Positions 18,840-28,009 of a stretch of DNA of 64,000 nt are shown one piece after another; position 1 is the stretch's first letter; every line of letters begins with the position of its first letter. The notes under the pieces are model-generated. The model did no database searches, was not told where the DNA came from, and saw nothing but the letters and a program-made list of their open reading frames with translations. The position numbers and the translations under genes were made by a program. The DNA is from Parachlamydiales bacterium (lineage in GTDB: Bacteria; Chlamydiota; Chlamydiia; Chlamydiales; Rhabdochlamydiaceae), in the NCBI GenBank assembly GCA_027459675.1, contig DAIDHO010000003.1, positions 1 through 64,000 on the forward strand, written 5' to 3'.

Positions 18840-19937
18840 ATGAATGTATCCCTTGCTTATATTCTTGCAGCCTCCTTGAAAGAACTCTTTCCAGACACCG
18901 AAATCCACCAGATTGTAGCTACGCCCCACTGTTTCTTTTGCGATATTCAATTTAAAGGCACTTTTAGCTCCTCTATGCTTCCTATCATTGAAGAACGGAT
19001 GCGTCAGTGGATAGAAAAAAAACTTGTTTTTGACGTCCTTACCATGACACCTATGAATGCAGTTCAGATGCTTCAGTATTATGGAGATAAAAAACTGGCC
19101 CAAAAAATTAAAAAGCAAGAAGGGGAGGTCACTCTCTTGCATTTAGATCGGTTTTTTTTTCAAATCACCGATCAGCCTCCTCTCAAAACAAATGATGTTG
19201 TTTTTTGCAAACTGGTCTGTTTTTGGCCTCTGAAGAAAGGTCTTCGGCTCCTTGGCGTTGGAGGGGCCTCAAAAGAGATATTAAAAGCTCAAGCCTCTTT
19301 GATTAAGTCTTTTCAAAATCCTCAATTAATTTTAGAAAAGGGCGGTTTTGTGAGCTGGGTAGGGGAAAATCTCATCTGGGAGTCTCAGGCAGAAACAGCA
19401 AAGGCAGCCATTAAGAAAAAAATTGGGCAGCTTTATCAAGGGTTTGAGTATGTCACTCTCCCCGATTTGGAGGAACAAGAGCAAAAAAATCTTTTGCTTG
19501 AATGGATACGCTTGAGAAAAAAGGGAGGATTTCAATTTCGAAAAAAGAAATTAAATGGAACTCCAAAGGAGGCGTGGGATGTCTCTCTTTCTCCAACAGA
19601 CCACGGATGGGGATGGGCTCGGACAGAGGATGATATAAAATCGTACTTGCATCTCATCACCAAATTCCTTACAATTTTCTCCTTTGATTACGAGATAGTT
19701 AGGAGGGGCTGTTTGAGTCCTCATTCTAACACTCCTTCTGGAAGTCTTCCTTCTAGAATGGAGTTTCAAGTAAGAGATCGTTTAGGTCGCCTGTGGACAT
19801 TGTCCACCTTAGAATGGGATCGAAAACAAGAGTTGGTGCAACTGACGTTATGCCTTTCATTTGAAAGGTGCCTAGCGCTTCTTGCCGATTTAGATAGTGA
19901 AACGTTATTGAATAGGTGTAAAAAACTTGAGAATTAA
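18840..19937 (+). CDS. threonyl-tRNA synthetase-like degenerate paralogue
   Basis: Colinear similarity by eye to the ThrRS N2/editing region (LAASLKELFPDTEIHQ...CDIQFKGTFSSSMLPIIEERMRQWIEKKLVFDV), motif-1 region (EKGGFVSWVGENLIWESQAETAKAAIKKKIGQLYQGFEYVTLPDL), and C-terminal catalytic segment (TEDDIKSYLHLITKFLTIFSFDYEIV...SRMEFQVRDRLGRLWTLSTLEWD...CLSFERCLALL). Start ATG 18840 preferred over 18801, which lies inside the tRNA. Confidence 0.75.
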   Translation: MNVSLAYILAASLKELFPDTEIHQIVATPHCFFCDIQFKGTFSSSMLPIIEERMRQWIEKKLVFDVLTMTPMNAVQMLQYYGDKKLAQKIKKQEGEVTLLHLDRFFFQITDQPPLKTNDVVFCKLVCFWPLKKGLRLLGVGGASKEILKAQASLIKSFQNPQLILEKGGFVSWVGENLIWESQAETAKAAIKKKIGQLYQGFEYVTLPDLEEQEQKNLLLEWIRLRKKGGFQFRKKKLNGTPKEAWDVSLSPTDHGWGWARTEDDIKSYLHLITKFLTIFSFDYEIVRRGCLSPHSNTPSGSLPSRMEFQVRDRLGRLWTLSTLEWDRKQELVQLTLCLSFERCLALLADLDSETLLNRCKKLEN

Positions 19938-20436
19938 CAGAGAAATTCGTGCATCGCGTGTGCGTGTGATTGATAAAGATGGTAATCAGCTGGGAGTTTT
20001 AACTTTAATGGATGCCATCAGCCGGGCAGAGCAAGTGGGATTAGATCTTGTCGAAATTTCGGCGTCAGCAGACCCTCCGGTTTGTAAAATTATTGACTTC
20101 GGTAAATACCGATATCAACAAACGAAAAAAGAAAAGGAAAGCAAAAAGTCTCAACACCAAGTCAAAGTGAAAGAGATTAAGGTTAAGCCTAATACAGATG
20201 ATCATGACCTTCAAACAAAGATGAGACATGCTCGAGAATTTCTTGCAAAAGGAAATAAAGTCAAAATCACGTGTGTGTTTAGAGGTCGGGAAATGGCGCA
20301 TACCGAATTTGGGGTTCGCATTGTCCAAAAGATGTGTGATGACTTAGCAGATATAGCAAACCCAGAGTCTCCTGCCAAATTGTTTGGCAAAATGCTAACT
20401 GTGGTGCTTGCTCCTGGAGCAAAAAAGAAAGTTTAA
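19927..20436 (+). CDS. infC: translation initiation factor IF-3
   Basis: INREIRASRVRVIDKDGNQLGVLTLMDAISRAEQVGLDLVEISASADPPVCKIIDFGKYRYQ; non-ATG start (TTG 19927). Confidence 0.97.
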   Translation: MRINREIRASRVRVIDKDGNQLGVLTLMDAISRAEQVGLDLVEISASADPPVCKIIDFGKYRYQQTKKEKESKKSQHQVKVKEIKVKPNTDDHDLQTKMRHAREFLAKGNKVKITCVFRGREMAHTEFGVRIVQKMCDDLADIANPESPAKLFGKMLTVVLAPGAKKKV

Positions 20437-20450
20437 AAATAAGGAATACT

Positions 20451-20645
20451 ATGCCTAAGATGAAACCTAATAAAGCTGTCCTCTCTCGTTTTAGAGTAAC
20501 GGGAACAGGAAAAATTGTACGCCGCAAGCCTGGCCGTCGTCACCTCCTCGCAGGTAAGGCAACCAAAAGAAAACGTCGTCTTCGAAAAGATGCCCTTGTT
20601 GATAAAGGGTTCACGAAGACCTATGCAAGATTAATGGGAGTTTAA
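20451..20645 (+). CDS. rpmI: 50S ribosomal protein L35
   Basis: MPKMKPNKAVLSRFRVTGTGKIVRRKPGRRHLLAGKATKRKRRLRK. Confidence 0.96.
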   Translation: MPKMKPNKAVLSRFRVTGTGKIVRRKPGRRHLLAGKATKRKRRLRKDALVDKGFTKTYARLMGV

Positions 20646-20646
20646 A

Positions 20647-21003
20647 ATGGTTCGTTCAACTAATGCAGTCTATAGTAATCGCAAACGCAAACGTTTGCTT
20701 AAGCAAGCTAAAGGGTTTGTCGGAGACCGTAAAAATCACCGACGCCAAACTTCCAACGCGGTTCTTCAAGCGATGGCTTATAACTATGTCGGACGTAAAC
20801 AATGTAAACGGGACTTCAGAAGTCTCTGGATTAACCGTCTAGGCGTAGGGGCTAATCTTCACGGTCTTTCCTATAGCAAATTCATACATGGATTAAAAAA
20901 GTGTGGGTGTGGGATTAACCGAAAGATGTTAACCGAAATGGCGATCCACGATCCTGCAGGTTTTGCAGCTGTTGCAGGACATGTTAAAAAAGCCCTTGCT
21001 TAA
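20647..21003 (+). CDS. rplT: 50S ribosomal protein L20
   Basis: MVRSTNAVYSNRKRKRLLKQAKGFVGDRKNHRR...NYVGRKQCKRDFRSLWINRL. Confidence 0.97.
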   Translation: MVRSTNAVYSNRKRKRLLKQAKGFVGDRKNHRRQTSNAVLQAMAYNYVGRKQCKRDFRSLWINRLGVGANLHGLSYSKFIHGLKKCGCGINRKMLTEMAIHDPAGFAAVAGHVKKALA

Positions 21004-21016
21004 TGTAAGGATCTTC

Positions 21017-22036
21017 ATGGATCACAAGGTCGGAGAAGTTCGGGAGCAATTTAAACAAGAGCTCAATCGGGTTAAAGATTCTAAACAGGTCGAGCAGCTT
21101 AAAGTCCGATTTTTAGGAAAAAAAGGACCTCTTCAAATGCTTATGACTGAGCTCCGAGAGGTTTCTTCTGACCTGCGTCCTCTCCTAGGCAAGAAGCTCA
21201 ATGAGCTCAAAGTCGAACTCGAATTTCTGTGCGAACAAGCCCTGACAGGTTATAAAGAAGCTGAGCTTGTAAGGCAAATAGAAACCGAAAAAATCGATAT
21301 CACCCTTCCAGGTAGGCGACAATTCCAAGGAAGGATGCATCCTATTTCGCACCTTATGCAAGAAATTACCGCTATTCTTCGAGGAATGGGATTTACCGTC
21401 CAATACGGCCCTGACATCGATACCGACTGGTATAACTATGAAGGCCTTAACTTTCCTCCGGACCATCCTGCTAGGGAAATGCAAGACACTTTTTATATTG
21501 ATGCTCGGCGCCTGCTTCGCTCGCATACCTCCAATACCCAGCTCAGGGTAATGGAAAAAACAACCCCTCCTATTCGGTGTATTGCTCCTGGCACTGTGTA
21601 CCGGAATGAGAATATCAGCTCTCGCTCCCATGTTTTTTTTCATCAAGTCGAAGGACTTTACATCGATCGAAATGTCTCATTTGCAGACCTCTTTTCAACC
21701 ATGCAGGAATTTTGGAATAAACTTCTCAAACGAGAGATCCAAACGCGCTTTCGTCCCAGCTACTTTCCTTTTGTTGAACCAGGTCTTGAAGTAGACGTCC
21801 AATGCACCCAATGCAACGGAAAAGGGTGTAGGCTTTGCAAGCATTCAGGATGGCTAGAAGTTTGCGGAGCCGGGATGGTTCATCCCGAAGTATTGCGTAA
21901 TGGGGGAATTGACCCTGAAGTCTATGCGGGGTATGCCTGGGGGATGGGTGTCGAACGTCTTGCGATGTTAAGGTATGATGTCAATGACATCCGTCTCTTT
22001 GCCGAGAATGATCTCCGTTTCCTTCGCCAATTCTAG
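21017..22036 (+). CDS. pheS: phenylalanyl-tRNA synthetase alpha subunit
   Basis: VRFLGKKGPLQMLMTELR, HPISHLMQEITAILRGMGF, GLNFPPDHPAREMQDTFYI, FFHQVEGLYID, GWGMGVERLAMLRY-type ending. Start at ATG 21017 preferred. Confidence 0.95.
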   Translation: MDHKVGEVREQFKQELNRVKDSKQVEQLKVRFLGKKGPLQMLMTELREVSSDLRPLLGKKLNELKVELEFLCEQALTGYKEAELVRQIETEKIDITLPGRRQFQGRMHPISHLMQEITAILRGMGFTVQYGPDIDTDWYNYEGLNFPPDHPAREMQDTFYIDARRLLRSHTSNTQLRVMEKTTPPIRCIAPGTVYRNENISSRSHVFFHQVEGLYIDRNVSFADLFSTMQEFWNKLLKREIQTRFRPSYFPFVEPGLEVDVQCTQCNGKGCRLCKHSGWLEVCGAGMVHPEVLRNGGIDPEVYAGYAWGMGVERLAMLRYDVNDIRLFAENDLRFLRQF

Positions 22037-22304
22037 TATTCTGGTAAGCTTTTTCAAAGGCTAAAAACAAACCTTCTATTGGGAGGCCTTCAAAGATGAG
22101 CCTATCTTAAGAAAATCAATAAGAGCAATGACAGAAGCTGCAATACCACATACTGTGAAAAAAATTCTGTCTCCCTTCAAGTCTAACACTGATTTTTTCA
22201 ACACAGCCTAGTTGAGAAAGTATGGCCAGCTGAGATACAATGTTACACGGAACAAAAAGATATTTTAAAAACAATCTTAGATCAAAGACAGTAATTTTTT
22301 ATTT

Positions 22305-22547
22305 ATGGATGAAAAAAGTTTGAAACATTATATAAGAGAAATCAATTGCTTACTTAAAGATTATGCCAGACAAGCAAAAGTAGATGCCGATCATCCGAAG
22401 GAAGGTGATTCTGCTGACTTTAACGCCGGATTTCTTATGGCTTATCATCAGGTGATTGCCACTATGAAAAACCAAGCTCCTTTTTTTGATCTTACACACG
22501 AAGAACTCAATTTAGCTGATATAGAGCCTGAGCGAGATCTTGTCTAA
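22305..22547 (+). CDS. small hypothetical protein
   Basis: 80 aa ORF (DFNAGFLMAYHQVIATMKNQAPFFDLTHEELNL). Confidence 0.5.
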   Translation: MDEKSLKHYIREINCLLKDYARQAKVDADHPKEGDSADFNAGFLMAYHQVIATMKNQAPFFDLTHEELNLADIEPERDLV

Positions 22548-22564
22548 TGCGCATTTTAGATGAT

Positions 22565-23763
22565 TGACCTGCTCCCCAAAAAGTAGTCCATATTAAAGTT
22601 AAGATTCGTGTAAAAATTTAACCTTAAATAAGGAGCACGAATCATGAAGAAACGGTTTACAGAAGAGCAGATTTTACAAGTCCTCGGAGAAGTCCGGGCA
22701 GGAGCCAAAGTCGGAGAGACATGCCGTAAACATGGATCTCTGAGGTCACTTACTACAAGTGGAGAAACAAGTTTGGGAGCATGTCGGTCTCGGAAGCAAG
22801 AAGGCTGAGAGAATTGGAGAAAGAGAACCGTAAGCTCAAGACCCTGCTAGCCGACTCACTACTCGAGATCCAAGCGATCAAAGATGTTCTGTCAAAAAAG
22901 TGGTAAGCCCGAAGGCAAGAAGAGCAGTCATGAAATACCTTGTTCAAGAACACAAGATCAGCGAGAGAAAAGCCTGTAAAATAGTCCAGCTCTGTCGCTC
23001 TTCGGGCCGATATCAAATCAAAAAAGATGCTAAAGAAGATGAGCTGTGTCGAAGGATCCAAGCAATAGCAGAAGAAAGGCGCCGCTTCGGCTACCGCCGA
23101 ATCGGCTATCTGCTAATGAGGGAAGGGTATAAGATCAATCACAAGCGAGTCTATCGGATATATAAGGCCCAAGGCTTAGAGGTGCTAAAGCGCAAAAAGA
23201 GGAGAAAAGCAGTAGGATCAAGAGTCCCTCCATAAGGTTTTAACAGCAGCAAACCAAAGATGGTCGATTGATTTTATGACAGACGCTTTAGCAGATGGAA
23301 GAAGAATCCGGCTGATGACAATCGTCGATGATTTTACCAGGGAAAGCATTAAAATCGTGGTAGAAAGGTCGCTCAGTGGGCAAAGAGTTATCCAAGAGCT
23401 GTCTGGAATAATAGGGCTGCGTGGAAAACCAGAGGAAATCCTCAGCGATAATGGAACAGAGTTTACTTGTAATGCAGTTTTAAACTGGGTACAAGAAACA
23501 GAGATCAAATGGAGCTATATCCAGCCTGGAAAGCCGATGCAAAACGGGTATATCGAGAGCTTTAATGGGAAACTGAGAGATGAATGCTTAAACGAAAATA
23601 TGTTTGAGACGTTAGCAGAGGCAAGAATTTTGGTAGAAAGATGGAGAAGAGATTATAATGAACAAAGGCCGCATAGCTCTCTAGGAGGATTAACACCAGA
23701 AGCATATGCCAAAAATCAGCGAACTCTTAACTTAGCTGTGGTCTAGCTTAGGGGGCAAGGTCA
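22565..23763 (+). mobile_element. IS3-family (IS407-like) element, decayed
   Basis: Imperfect terminal IRs TGACCTGCTCCCCAAAAAGTAGTCC / TGACCTTGCCCCCTAAGCTAGACC. OrfA MKKRFTEEQILQVLGEVRAGAKVGETCRKHG + SEVTYYKWRNKFGSMSVSEARRLRELEKENRKLK. OrfB pieces 22900..23235 and 23276..23746 ([54 protein letters not shown]). Confidence 0.9.
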
Positions 23764-24076
23764 TTATACTCGCGCCAGTTGCGTTTACCCATCTTTAGAA
23801 CTCCTTCGTTTGTCTTGCAGGAGAGCAAAGGAGTTTCTTTATTTTAGGCCTTTTTCTTCAAGTTCTCTCTCTAGAATTTTTCAACACAGCTTTAGTGGCC
23901 CAGGACTTGTCATGGGCTGAGAGCTGAACAAATACAAAATTTTTCTAAAACAAACTTATAATTTATCTTTCAATTCAATTTTAGATATACTTGTTTTCGA
24001 CTTTATTCATTATTGCTATAAATTAGATAGACTTTTAAAATTGCTCTTGCAATTTTCATGAAAAAAGAGATCCAAC

Positions 24077-24712
24077 ATGAGTAGTATGATATCTTATATA
24101 GTAGGAGCAGTATCTAATCTATTATTTCCATCTCTTCCTCGAGAGAGCGAGATTTTGAGAGAAATACCTTCTTGTGGGGCAAAAGAATGGAAAGAGCACT
24201 TAAATCTGGATATACAAGAGCCTGTCATCCCCCAAGAACTTCAGAATGCTTTGGAAACTCCTTGTCCCTTTTGGCCTAATAAACTGGTCAAAGAAACACA
24301 TATACTATGCTTAATTCCCAATAGTATAACTCCAAAGAAATTTTATGAGATGGCTTCAGATCAAAGATCTTATTCTCAAGAGATTCCCACTCAACAACCT
24401 GCCAACCCTTATTGGGTTTTGATTACAAAATATCCTGTACCAGAAACCTTTCACCTCGATTTTGAAAAGCAAAAAGAACTGTTAGCTGGATATAAGTATG
24501 AGGCGCCAAGCATGTTAGAGGCAGTCGCTGCTGTAATTGCGGCAAAAATGCTAGCAAATATTTCCATCTATCCTAACACTGCCCTATCCACAAGATGCAA
24601 AGAAGAGTTTAGGTATATGCGGGTGACAATTGGAGGAGATCCTTCCGTTCCTTTCTTTACTTATCTAGACAATTCGTATGGAGCAATAGGCATGGCTGGT
24701 GTCCGTCATTGA
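24077..24712 (+). CDS. hypothetical protein
   Basis: 211 aa; CPFWPNKLVKETHILCLIPNSITPKKF...YWVLITKYPVPETFHLDFEKQKELL. Confidence 0.55.
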   Translation: MSSMISYIVGAVSNLLFPSLPRESEILREIPSCGAKEWKEHLNLDIQEPVIPQELQNALETPCPFWPNKLVKETHILCLIPNSITPKKFYEMASDQRSYSQEIPTQQPANPYWVLITKYPVPETFHLDFEKQKELLAGYKYEAPSMLEAVAAVIAAKMLANISIYPNTALSTRCKEEFRYMRVTIGGDPSVPFFTYLDNSYGAIGMAGVRH

Positions 24713-24764
24713 CTTGCTTTATAGCAAATCAGGAAAAAATGAATTCATTTTTCCGGGCTTGGTA

Positions 24765-25622
24765 TTATATCCCTTCCCTCTCTTGTCTTGTATATAAATC
24801 TAAAAATTTCAGAGTCAGCGTCAAGGTACTAATAAACAGTGTAGTTATAAGGAGCCCTATAGCCCCTATGTTTCGCATACTACCTTTCTGTGGTTGTGTA
24901 CTCCTTATTGGTGGGAGCAGTGTCTGCTGTGTTTGTCGTGATACTAGTGATTGCTTCCTAGTTTGATCAATGATATCAATAATGTTATCGAGGCAGTGTA
25001 CAGCAATTGCTGAGCACAAACCGCCCTCATTCATTACATATCCAAATACCAGTCCTGGTATCATCTTTGATAAGAAGTTTATATCGTCTATATTAAGATG
25101 AGCCAGTCCAAAAATAATAGAAACACAAACAAGGCTGATTACTTTGGCCATTTTAGAGCTGAGGATACCAGAGCCTTCTAAAATAGCTGCTCCACCTCCT
25201 TGGATAGCAAATCTAAAAAGAAGTTCCTCACAAATTGGGTCTATTACTAGCCGACCTATACGATCTGTATAGATAGCCACCTTTGTTTGAATTTGATTAG
25301 TTACCTCTATGGGAGCAGGTCTTGTACTGTCAGCTACTATTCTCGAATCAGCACTGCTAAAGAGATATCTACGGACAAATGGTTCAACCACTTTGCTGCT
25401 CAGCTGGGGGAGTACTTTATTCCGCAGGAGGCTCCAAGGTTTCCCGTGTACATACCCTAAGAAGTATACAATGACGGCTTCTTGAATTTTTGCAACAAGG
25501 GAGTTTTTAAGCAAAGTACTCTTACTAGCAAAGGAATCAAGATGGATGAAGCGGGCAAACCGTACTGCCAACTGTGATGCTACAGTCCCAGCTATTATTA
25601 ATTGTGTTTTTGATATTGACAT
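24765..25622 (-). CDS. CPBP-family intramembrane metalloprotease (CAAX/Abi-like)
   Basis: DPICEELLFRFAIQ (EExxxR motif), IIFGLAHLNIDD, GLVFGYVMNEGGLCSAIAVHCLDNI. Confidence 0.85.
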   Translation of the reverse strand: MSISKTQLIIAGTVASQLAVRFARFIHLDSFASKSTLLKNSLVAKIQEAVIVYFLGYVHGKPWSLLRNKVLPQLSSKVVEPFVRRYLFSSADSRIVADSTRPAPIEVTNQIQTKVAIYTDRIGRLVIDPICEELLFRFAIQGGGAAILEGSGILSSKMAKVISLVCVSIIFGLAHLNIDDINFLSKMIPGLVFGYVMNEGGLCSAIAVHCLDNIIDIIDQTRKQSLVSRQTQQTLLPPIRSTQPQKGSMRNIGAIGLLITTLFISTLTLTLKFLDLYTRQEREGI

Positions 25623-25894
25623 TTTAAATCTTTTATTTATTTATAATTTAATTATATGATTATTTGTTTTTATTGTAAATAAATAATTTTAAAAACCTCA
25701 TAAGTTTTTGATAATGTGTTAGATAAGTCTCTAGGGAAAAGAGTTATTAACGGGGCTAGTATATCTCTAACCCTTTTATAAAGAGCGATTTATAAATTAA
25801 AATAGATCTTATTAATTATTTATTGATATAATATATATAATTATATTATAATTTAATTTATAAATTTATTAATTTTAATAAAAAGGATAATGCC

Positions 25895-27922
25895 ATGTCA
25901 GGATATTCTATTATTTATAGCTCGGAAGTAGCTCATCATAAAATTTTTTCTAGTGAAAAGCAAGTCGAGTCAGGGGAGTTTCAAGAGAAGTCAACTAATG
26001 TTGAAGGAAGCACCTTTACGAAATTTCTTAACGATGCAAAAGACAATTCTATTACGTTTGAAAAAAGATGGATCTACCGTTACTTAGATTATAAAGAAGC
26101 CACAGGTTTTTTTGCTAAAGCAGAGGCTGTGCTCAATGGGGCAGGCTTAGGAGCTTTCTTTGTAGGAGATATTTCAGATGATCAAATAAAGCTTTTAAAG
26201 CAGGAGCGAGATTTTTATCGAAGTCTCTGCAAGGCTCAATCAGCTTTTAACAGGCTCATTCAAATTAAAGATATTAACGATTATCAGCCTGCAGCTGAAG
26301 CATTTGAAGAGTTATGTGCCCATGCACATAATAATGAAGATAATTTATTAAAAATCCACGAAATTCTCAATAGAGAAGTCGGAAGGGATGTATCCAATAC
26401 GCTTTTAGAATTCTGTGTTGACTTTGAACTGAGACAAAATGGAGATATGAAACTTGCACTTGCCTCTTTTGTTGAATCCAATGCATTCATGGCTAAACTT
26501 GCTCAGAAAGTAGAAAAAGGTTATCGAGGAAGTATAACTGCAAATGAAAATTTAATATATACAACATATCTAATACCACAAGATGAAAAGCAGCAAGGGG
26601 TGTTTATGTCTCTTGCCCGAGGTTATAGAAAGATAATGTCGTCTTCCACGGAAAGAGATACCCTATTAAAAGTTCATAATATTGTCCAATCCTCTTTAAA
26701 AGATCAAAATACACAGAATATCCAGCTAGAAGCCTTTAAACAAAAAAATAATAGGGATATTATTAATCTGTTCTCACATCCGAAGGAAGATCAAAATCTT
26801 CCTGAAATTGAAGGACTTTCACAAGAAGAAATAAGATCCATTAATAAATTAGGGAAATCATTACAATCTACATCAGTAGAAACACTGGAAATTAAGATGC
26901 AAGAAGCTCAAAAGAAGCTGGACAAAGCAACAGAAAACGGGAATGAATGGAAAAATAAGACAGAAAAAATTACATTTTTACAAGCGAATGAAATGAAGAA
27001 TAAAAATAGTGATGGATTTCCTGTTTCAATAAATTCTAGTTTAGAAGAATGGAATAACTCCTTAGATGCTCATAATAAAGAACTAGAGAAACTTAACAAT
27101 GAATTGATTGATGAAGAAGGAAAATTCAAAACTAAAATAACAGAATTAAATGACGAAATAAAACAATTAAAAGAAAATTATAATAAAAGCCTTGGAGAGA
27201 TGAACGAAATCGAAAAAAGTTTGAGCCCATTAACAGAACAAGTAAGGGAGGCAGCATTAAAAGAAACTAAAATTGAAAATGCAGAACCTTATAATGAGGC
27301 ACTCGAAGCAAAAACAAAAAAATCACAAGAAGTCTCAGAAATAAAAAGTTCTATATCTAAAAAAGTACAAGAGAAGGAAAATTTGGATAGGGAATACAAA
27401 AAATTCTGCAAAAATAATGAGATTAATCAGAAAAAAATACAATTATCAATAGATAATATTGAAAAAGAAACGACCTCAGTAAATAGGGAAGAGTTTTATA
27501 GTTGGTTATTATCTACAGATCTAGAAGAGGATCAAAATACAAATTTAAACCGCCTTTCTGAACTTAAAAAGCAAGCAACTAAATTAGAGGCCAGCATTGC
27601 TAAGGCAAAAGGAGAACTTAAAACAGCGACTCAAGAATTAAACACCTTGAAAGATGATATTGCACGTTTAAAAGATAAAGGTTTAACATTTAGTAATGAA
27701 AATAAATTAACTCAAGTGGATTGGAAATATAAAAACGAATTTATAAATGAAAAAACTTTTTCTTTAAAAAATAATCAAAATAATACTTTAAAAATTTTGA
27801 ATAATTTATACTATATTTCATTGAAGGATACGGAAAGATTGAGTTTCGATTTAATGTTAAATATGATAAGAGATCAAATCCACTTACAACAAGAGACAAG
27901 TGGCAAAGAAGAAGTAGATTAG
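25895..27922 (+). CDS. large coiled-coil hypothetical protein
   Basis: 675 aa, long charged heptad-like segments (e.g. LEKLNNELIDEEGKFKTKITELNDEIKQLKENYNKSLGEMNEIEKSL). Confidence 0.65.
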   Translation: MSGYSIIYSSEVAHHKIFSSEKQVESGEFQEKSTNVEGSTFTKFLNDAKDNSITFEKRWIYRYLDYKEATGFFAKAEAVLNGAGLGAFFVGDISDDQIKLLKQERDFYRSLCKAQSAFNRLIQIKDINDYQPAAEAFEELCAHAHNNEDNLLKIHEILNREVGRDVSNTLLEFCVDFELRQNGDMKLALASFVESNAFMAKLAQKVEKGYRGSITANENLIYTTYLIPQDEKQQGVFMSLARGYRKIMSSSTERDTLLKVHNIVQSSLKDQNTQNIQLEAFKQKNNRDIINLFSHPKEDQNLPEIEGLSQEEIRSINKLGKSLQSTSVETLEIKMQEAQKKLDKATENGNEWKNKTEKITFLQANEMKNKNSDGFPVSINSSLEEWNNSLDAHNKELEKLNNELIDEEGKFKTKITELNDEIKQLKENYNKSLGEMNEIEKSLSPLTEQVREAALKETKIENAEPYNEALEAKTKKSQEVSEIKSSISKKVQEKENLDREYKKFCKNNEINQKKIQLSIDNIEKETTSVNREEFYSWLLSTDLEEDQNTNLNRLSELKKQATKLEASIAKAKGELKTATQELNTLKDDIARLKDKGLTFSNENKLTQVDWKYKNEFINEKTFSLKNNQNNTLKILNNLYYISLKDTERLSFDLMLNMIRDQIHLQQETSGKEEVD

Positions 27923-28009
27923 GAGGGGATTTAAAAAGCCTCGTATTGCATGGGTCGGCTGGACCTTTTTCTGTACGACAAGACGCCGACCCCCTATTTT
28001 AACGTGCTA

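Noticed and set aside
22753-23061. ORF 22753..23061(-)
   Set aside because: Antisense to the IS3 transposase.
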